From contig NZ_JASBVP010000013.1 of assembly GCF_029961025.1 (NCBI RefSeq), positions 93,468 through 157,467 of the forward strand: a stretch of 64,000 nt of DNA, given 5' to 3'. The notes beneath the pieces were generated by a model that was given only the letters and a program-made list of their open reading frames with translations, did not search any database and was not told the DNA's origin. Below, one piece after another: positions 59,526-64,000 of the stretch. Every line of letters begins with the position of its first letter. The stretch's first letter is position 1. Source of the DNA: Mycobacterium sp. GTDB lineage: Bacteria > Actinomycetota > Actinomycetes > Mycobacteriales > Mycobacteriaceae. The position numbers and the translations under genes were made by a program.

Positions 59526-60967
59526 TGACCGCCTACCGACTCGTTGGCGAGGCGTTGGATCTGGTCAGCGCCTACGAGAATGACCTGTGGGACATCGGCC
59601 AGGTGCCAGAGCGAACGGTGTTATGGGGCGCTCGGTGGTTTTTGGTGCATATCGGCGAACCACGAGCTTTCGCCGAGCTGCCCTTAGAAGAGCAGCTCGC
59701 CGTCCACAACGCGGTGCATCGGTTCATCGCGTGGCTCATCGCGACTCGGCGGCTGCAACCGAGCGCGGACTACCTGGTGGTCCGCCGACCCCGGCTGGGT
59801 ATCAGCTTGTCGCGGCACTGGCCGGTGTTCCATGCCCTGTTCATCAACACCGCCGCAACGCTTAAGTTTCCGATCAAGACCGCACAAGCGCAGTGGGCCG
59901 CGCTGGCCCAGATCTGCGCCTTGACCGGACTGGCGCCAGAATGGCTGACCCACGCTGACATCGACAGGGCACGCGGCCAATTACTGGCCGCCGCAGACCG
60001 TTACGGACACCACTCGCACCGCGCCTTATCCACCGCGATCTTCGGTCTGGAAGCGACCCTGTTCCACGCCGGGGTGATCGACGAACTACCCCGTAAACGA
60101 GTCCGCACCAAAGCAGACATCCGCGCTGTACAGTGGGCCGAGGTGCCCGAGCGGATGCGCGCCACAATGCGCACTTACCTCCAGCAGGTGGCGACCACGC
60201 TGCGGCCCGGGCGAGTGAAAAACATCGAGGCGACCTTGCGGGAATTTGCCGGATTCGTCGCCGAGCGAGATCCGTCCGCGCGATGCGTCGCCGACTTGGG
60301 TCGAACACACGTCGAGGCCTACAAGTGCTGGCTGGCCGGGCGGCCGGGCAAACGCGGCGCACCACTGCATCGGCACACGATCAAGGACCGACTCTGCGCG
60401 TTGCGCGGGTTCTTCATCCGGCTGCTGGAATGGGAGATCGACGACGCGCCAGCCAAAGTGCCCGTGCTGGCCTCCGATATGCCGATCCCCGACGAAACTT
60501 TGCCCCGGTTCCTCGACGACGCCGCGGCGACCAAGCTGCTGCAAGCCGCCCGAGAGGACAATGACCCGTTCGTGCGGCTCACCGTCGAGTTTCTCGCCCG
60601 AACCGGCATGCGTAAGGGCGAGTACTTGGCGCTGACCACCGACGCCGTTGTGCAGATCGGTTCGGCCTACTGGCTGCACGTGCCGCTGGGCAAGCTGCAC
60701 ACCGACCGATACATCCCGCTGCACCCGCAGTTGAAGGAACTGCTCGACGAGTGGCTCGCAAAGCGTCCGGAAGGGTTGCGCAGCAAGCTGATCTTCGTCG
60801 AGCAAGGCCGACCGATCCCTATCTCGCGGGTCGATTCCGCTGTCGCTAAAGCAGCCAAAACAGCTGGCATCGGCAGTGTTTCACCACACAGGCTCAGACA
60901 TACCCTGGCGACCCAGGCGATCAACCGCGGCATGTCGCTAGAGGCGATCGCGGCCCTGCTCGGGCAT
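59525..60967 (+). pseudogene. large tyrosine recombinase (TnpB-like), element A, 5' part
   Basis: 481 codons of a large recombinase: an N-terminal domain without clear motifs, a core-binding domain (YLQQVATTLRPGRVKNIEATL) and most of the catalytic domain (ARTGMRKGEYLAL, SPHRLRHTLATQAINRG). It stops in frame after ALLGH, where element B begins. The reading frame continues by chance through the antisense of element B's recombinase to 62815, which is not real coding sequence. The remainder resumes at 63946. Confidence 0.88.
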
Positions 60968-60982
60968 TATGCGGGTGATCTT
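60968..60982. repeat. terminal inverted repeat of element B (left)
   Basis: TATGCGGGTGATCTT; exact reverse complement of 63926-63940. It lies 15 bp outside the stop codon of the large recombinase. Confidence 0.85.
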
Positions 60983-60997
60983 GTCAAGTGCGTCTTG

Positions 60998-62824
60998 TCA
61001 GGAGGCGGTTTGATCGAGTCGGGCGAGCAGTCCGTCGAACACTTTCTGGCGGCCGAGCTGTCCTTTCTCGGCAGCGTCGTCGCGTTGTGCCTGCAGAGTG
61101 GGCCGGAAGGCGATGGTGGTCTGAAAGAAGGTGCAGGATTCGCAGATGGATTCGAAGTGGCAGTCCAGGCCGACGGGTCGGGCGCAGTAGCCGTTACCGA
61201 GCATCCGACGGTGCATCTCGGCGCGGAGCTTTCGCATTTCGGCGCCTTCGGCGTCGGCGGGAAGTGCGCGCGGCTGATCGTAGAGGGCCTCGACCTTTTC
61301 GCTGACGGTGAAGTATTCGTCGGCGACGGTGCGATCGGCGATTCGAGCGTAAACGAGCGTCATCCGCATAGATCGGTGACCCAACAGCGCAGCCAGCGCT
61401 TCCAGCGACATACCGCGGTTGATCGCCTGGGTTGCCAAGGTATGTCTGAGACGATGGGGCGAAACACGGCCGATACCAGCCACGTTCGCGGTTTCAGCGG
61501 TGGCCCGATCGACGCGGCCCTCCCCGATGCGTTGGCCGTGCTCGACGAACAGGTAGCGGCTGCGCAGGCTGACGGGTCGGGCGGCGAGCCATTCGTCGAG
61601 GAGATCCTTGAGTTGGGGATGCAACGGAATGTAGCGGTCGTTGCGCAGTTTCCCCAGCGGCACGTGCAACCAGTACGCGGCCCCGATCTGCACCACGGAA
61701 TCGACTGTGAGATCGAGGAATTCGCCCTTACGCAGGCCGGTGCGGGCCAAAAACTCCACGCACAGCCGGACAAACGGGTCGTCGGCGGCGCGTGCGGCCT
61801 GCAGCAGCTTGGTGAACGCGGCGTCGTCGAGGAAGCGGGGCAGCGGCTCGTCGCGGATCGGCAGGTCGGCGGCGAACACAAGCACGCGGGCGGGAATATC
61901 GTCGCCGTCGCATTCGGTGAGCCGGTCGAAGCAGGTGCGCAGGGTGCCGAGATGTTCGGCGAGACTGATCTTGGACAACCGGCCGCCGCGCGCCGAAGGA
62001 CGGGTGGCCAGGTGCAGCTTGTAGGCCTCGATGTGTGCCCGACGCAGGTCAGCAACACAGACCACCTCGGGGGCGTTGGCGGCCAGCCAGCCGGCGAACT
62101 CCCGCAGCACGCCCTCGACACGCACCATCGTCGAGGCCCGCAGCGACAGCCGCGTCTGGGCGATGTAACCGGTCAGGGTGGCCGCCAGCCGCGGCGGAAC
62201 CGCCGCCCACTGGGCGGCCCGCTCAGCCGAGCGGTTTGGGCTGGTCTTGCGGGGCGCGCTGTCGAGGACGCCGAGGTGGAACAGGGTGGTCTGCGCACCG
62301 AACAGCGCCGCGCTCAGTGCTTTGGCGCCGTGGCTGCCGGGTCGGTGACGAGTTATCGCGGCACTCAACGCTTTTCGCTGCTCATCGATCACCGGCTGGG
62401 TCAGCTGCTCGGGAGTCAGCCCGGCCAGCGCGGCCACCTTGGCCAGCGCCGACCACTGCAGGCGGGTCACGATGGGATCAAACCCGAACTCGGTGGAGGT
62501 CGCGACGAACCGTTGGTGGAACCCGCGGTGATGATGGGCGGCGACTTCGCCAAGGTAGGGCCGGCACGCCACGAGATAGTCCGGGCTGGGCCGCAGCCGT
62601 CCCGTCACGATCAGCCAACCAACCACCCGTCGATCCTTCAGCGGCAAAGCGCACTGGGTTGCCAGCGGCAACGCAGACCAGCCCGCCACACCCACGCGGG
62701 TGAAGAACGTGCGGGCCACCGAGGTCACCGGATGTCCGGCGAACATCCCGGCCGCAACCAGGTCGGCCCGATACGCCTCGACGAGCTCTTCGATGTCGGG
62801 GCGATGTGCTGGTGAGCGGTTCAT
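60998..62824 (-). CDS. tyrosine recombinase, large (TnpB-like), element B
   Basis: A complete 608-residue recombinase. Catalytic residues: ARTGLRKGEFLDL (Arg), SPHRLRHTLATQ (HxxR), ALLGHRSMRMTLVYARIAD with His483 and the nucleophile Tyr492. The C-terminal extension contains a cysteine cluster DCHFESICESCTFF (CxxxxxCxxC) that could bind zinc. The N-terminal 200 residues are an extra domain not seen in simple XerC proteins. Size and tandem order with a small recombinase recall Tn554 TnpB (about 630 residues). It is the intact relative of the broken gene at 59525. Confidence 0.9.
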   Translation of the reverse strand: MNRSPAHRPDIEELVEAYRADLVAAGMFAGHPVTSVARTFFTRVGVAGWSALPLATQCALPLKDRRVVGWLIVTGRLRPSPDYLVACRPYLGEVAAHHHRGFHQRFVATSTEFGFDPIVTRLQWSALAKVAALAGLTPEQLTQPVIDEQRKALSAAITRHRPGSHGAKALSAALFGAQTTLFHLGVLDSAPRKTSPNRSAERAAQWAAVPPRLAATLTGYIAQTRLSLRASTMVRVEGVLREFAGWLAANAPEVVCVADLRRAHIEAYKLHLATRPSARGGRLSKISLAEHLGTLRTCFDRLTECDGDDIPARVLVFAADLPIRDEPLPRFLDDAAFTKLLQAARAADDPFVRLCVEFLARTGLRKGEFLDLTVDSVVQIGAAYWLHVPLGKLRNDRYIPLHPQLKDLLDEWLAARPVSLRSRYLFVEHGQRIGEGRVDRATAETANVAGIGRVSPHRLRHTLATQAINRGMSLEALAALLGHRSMRMTLVYARIADRTVADEYFTVSEKVEALYDQPRALPADAEGAEMRKLRAEMHRRMLGNGYCARPVGLDCHFESICESCTFFQTTIAFRPTLQAQRDDAAEKGQLGRQKVFDGLLARLDQTAS

Positions 62825-63861
62825 GCCTCGGCCGCCTCACCGGACGCGACGACCTGCGCCTCGATCGCTTCGGCGGCCCGCAGGTACTCCCGTTCCAACC
62901 AGTCGTTGGCCAGGTGCAGGTAGATGCGGGTGGAGTCGATCAAGGCGTGGCCGGCCTGGGCTTGGATCGCCTCCAGTGCCATCCCCGCCTCCCGCAGCCG
63001 GGTGAAACAGGTGTGCCGCAGCTGATGGCACGTCGCCTGGGTCAGCCCGGCGCGAGCGCGCGCACCGTCGAGGATCTCATCCAGACCGGCGGCCGACAAC
63101 GGCTCGCCACGCCGGGGTCCCTTCAACACCACGAACACCCGATCGGTCGACGTCCGCGGCCGCTCCTGATCCAGATAGTCCCCCAGCGATGCGAAGAACC
63201 GCGCCGATACCGGCACCATCCGCTGCCGACCACCCTTGCCTTCGGCCACGAACACCCGCCGCTCACCGGCGTTGACGTCGTCGAGGCGCAGGCCCAGCAC
63301 CGCGCAGCGTCGCAGTCCACCCAGCAGCATCGCCTCGACCATGGCCCGGTCGCGGTGGGTGCGCAGCACCGCCCGCAGCGCGTCGACCTCGCTTGGCGCC
63401 AGCACCCGGGGCAGCGTGCGCGGGGTGCGGATCAACGCCATCCCGCCCTTCCCGCGCCGAGCACCGGGGCGGCGGGCGGCCAGGCTGGTCGGCACCGGGT
63501 TGCGGCTTACGCCGGTGTCACCGCGGGCCGCGAGGTAGGCATACAGGCCACGCACACTGGACAACCGGCGGGCGATCGTGCGCGCCGCCAGGCCCGGCTC
63601 GCCGTCCTCCAACCGCACCACCCGCTCACCCAAACGGGCAGTGCGTTGAAACGCCAAGAACGCCAACACATCTGCGGCGCTCACCTGGGTCGGTTCCTTG
63701 GCAACCACACCGAAGAAGATCTTCAAATCCGAGGCCACCGCCAGCCAAGTGTTCGTTCGGGCTCGTGCCGCAACGAAGGCCAGGTAGTCATCCAGCAGCG
63801 GATGCCCCAGGGTGATCGCGGCCAACTCCGCCCCACGATGGTGACGGACCAGGCACGGCAT
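62821..63861 (-). CDS. tyrosine recombinase, small (TnpA-like), element B
   Basis: A complete 346-residue recombinase, first gene of element B. DDYLAFVAARARTNTWLAV is the core-binding domain; LGGLRRCAVLGLR, CHQLRHTCFTRL and AGHALIDSTRIYLHLAN contain the catalytic Arg, HxxR, His and Tyr. The start is ATG 63861 (MPCLVRHHRGAEL), with GGGAGG upstream; the frame is open to 63960 but that part covers the terminal repeat. It overlaps the large recombinase by ATGA. Confidence 0.9.
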   Translation of the reverse strand: MPCLVRHHRGAELAAITLGHPLLDDYLAFVAARARTNTWLAVASDLKIFFGVVAKEPTQVSAADVLAFLAFQRTARLGERVVRLEDGEPGLAARTIARRLSSVRGLYAYLAARGDTGVSRNPVPTSLAARRPGARRGKGGMALIRTPRTLPRVLAPSEVDALRAVLRTHRDRAMVEAMLLGGLRRCAVLGLRLDDVNAGERRVFVAEGKGGRQRMVPVSARFFASLGDYLDQERPRTSTDRVFVVLKGPRRGEPLSAAGLDEILDGARARAGLTQATCHQLRHTCFTRLREAGMALEAIQAQAGHALIDSTRIYLHLANDWLEREYLRAAEAIEAQVVASGEAAEA

Positions 63862-63925
63862 GAACACGGCAACCTCCCGCCGCCAGCATCCGCGCCCACC
63901 CCGCTGGATCACGGCAGACACGCCG

Positions 63926-63940
63926 AAGATCACCCGCATA
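63926..63940. repeat. terminal inverted repeat of element B (right)
   Basis: AAGATCACCCGCATA; exact reverse complement of 60968-60982. It lies about 65 bp upstream of the small recombinase start, matching the spacing of the similar TATGTGGGTG in element A. Confidence 0.85.
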
Positions 63941-63945
63941 TCAAA

Positions 63946-64000
63946 CATCGCTCGTTGCATATGACGCTCGTTTAGGCCAAGATCGCCGATCGCACCGTCG
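63946..64000 (+). pseudogene. large tyrosine recombinase of element A, resumed 3' part (runs off window)
   Basis: In the frame left at 60967 this reads HRSLHMTLV, a TAG codon at 63973-63975, then AKIADRTV. The intact relative has HRSMRMTLVYARIADRTV, so the stop replaces the catalytic tyrosine. Eighteen codons are visible before the window ends. Confidence 0.85.

Larger units (their letters stand above)
60968..63945 (-). mobile_element. element B: intact two-recombinase transposon inserted in element A
   Basis: About 2.97 kb bounded by perfect 15-bp inverted repeats (60968-60982 and 63926-63940), carrying only two complete tyrosine recombinase genes overlapping by ATGA. It splits element A's large recombinase: left flank GGGCAT, right flank CATCGCTCG, so CAT is present on both sides and removal would restore the frame Gly-His-Arg-Ser. 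Five bases (TCAAA) lie between the right repeat and CAT, possibly a coupling sequence. No cargo gene is present. Confidence 0.8.
58406..64000 (+). mobile_element. element A: two-recombinase mobile element, interrupted by element B and running off the window
   Basis: It begins at TATGTGGGTG (58406-58415), which resembles the TATGCGGGTG end of element B, exactly where istA is cut. It carries a small and a large tyrosine recombinase in tandem on the plus strand with a TGATG overlap. Element B splits the large one at 60967/63946, and the gene continues past the window edge. Its right end is not visible. The two-gene layout and sizes recall TnpA and TnpB of Tn554. Confidence 0.7.

Noticed and set aside
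59525..62815. A single open frame of 1096 codons on the plus strand
   Set aside because: Only the first 481 codons are recombinase; the rest is the antisense of element B's large recombinase and the join coincides with the 15-bp repeat.

Overview
The window is GC-rich (about two thirds G+C) chromosomal DNA of a mycobacterium. Nearly every chromosomal gene has a recognisable Mycobacterium tuberculosis counterpart, often at the same length (type I fatty acid synthase of 3069 residues, oligoribonuclease of 215 residues), and several lineage markers are present: the CysO/Mec/CysM cysteine pathway, L,D-transpeptidase LppS/LdtMt2, mycolate reductase CmrA, BkaR and a MIRU-like repeat. I cannot name the species from this window.

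Layout. (1) 1-15823 follows the M. tuberculosis Rv1327c-Rv1343c order: glgE (cut by the window edge), glgP, dinG-like helicase, pncB, clpS, a DUF2017 gene, a P1-family peptidase, mec-cysO-cysM, a MIRU-like repeat, a rhomboid protease, murI, a cAMP phosphodiesterase, rph, rdgB, a DUF3817 membrane protein and lprD. (2) A tRNA-Leu at 16067 marks a break in that order. It is followed by an acyl-CoA catabolic cluster (acyl-CoA dehydrogenase, SDR, thiolase, class III CoA-transferase, second acyl-CoA dehydrogenase, GntR regulator) and two Mce-associated-like membrane proteins. (3) 24588-55991 follows the Rv2525c-Rv2486 order with genes missing relative to M. tuberculosis: a Tat-exported DUF1906 protein, fas and acpS, an M20 peptidase, bcp, DUF3618, tRNA-Lys, ldtB, tRNA-His, orn, a HerA-like ATPase, cmrA, an MFS protein, an MmpS-like protein, bkaR, and the branched-chain acyl-CoA operon accD1-accA1-fadE19-maoC-citE-bkdA-bkdB-bkdC, ending with echA14. 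(4) 56108-64000 is a nest of mobile elements.

The mobile region is the most unusual part. A group II intron is broken after codon 311 of its reverse transcriptase by the end of an IS21-family element. That element's istA carries an in-frame amber codon and is itself cut by an element with two tandem tyrosine recombinases (element A). Element A's large recombinase is interrupted, exactly in frame at its conserved Gly-His motif, by a second related two-recombinase element (element B, 60968-63945, opposite strand) bounded by perfect 15-bp terminal inverted repeats. The interrupted gene resumes at 63946, and the codon expected for its catalytic tyrosine is TAG. Element B looks intact and may be an active minimal transposon related in layout to the TnpA/TnpB pair of Tn554.

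How the genes work together: glgE/glgP handle alpha-glucan; mec-cysO-cysM make cysteine from a protein-bound thiocarboxylate; fas/acpS make and activate the fatty acid synthase that feeds mycolate synthesis, with cmrA acting at the last reduction; bkdABC with fadE19, accA1/accD1, maoC and citE form a leucine/branched-chain keto-acid degradation route under BkaR. Many genes show a TANNNT -10 motif 6-8 nt before the start codon, as expected for the leaderless transcripts common in mycobacteria.
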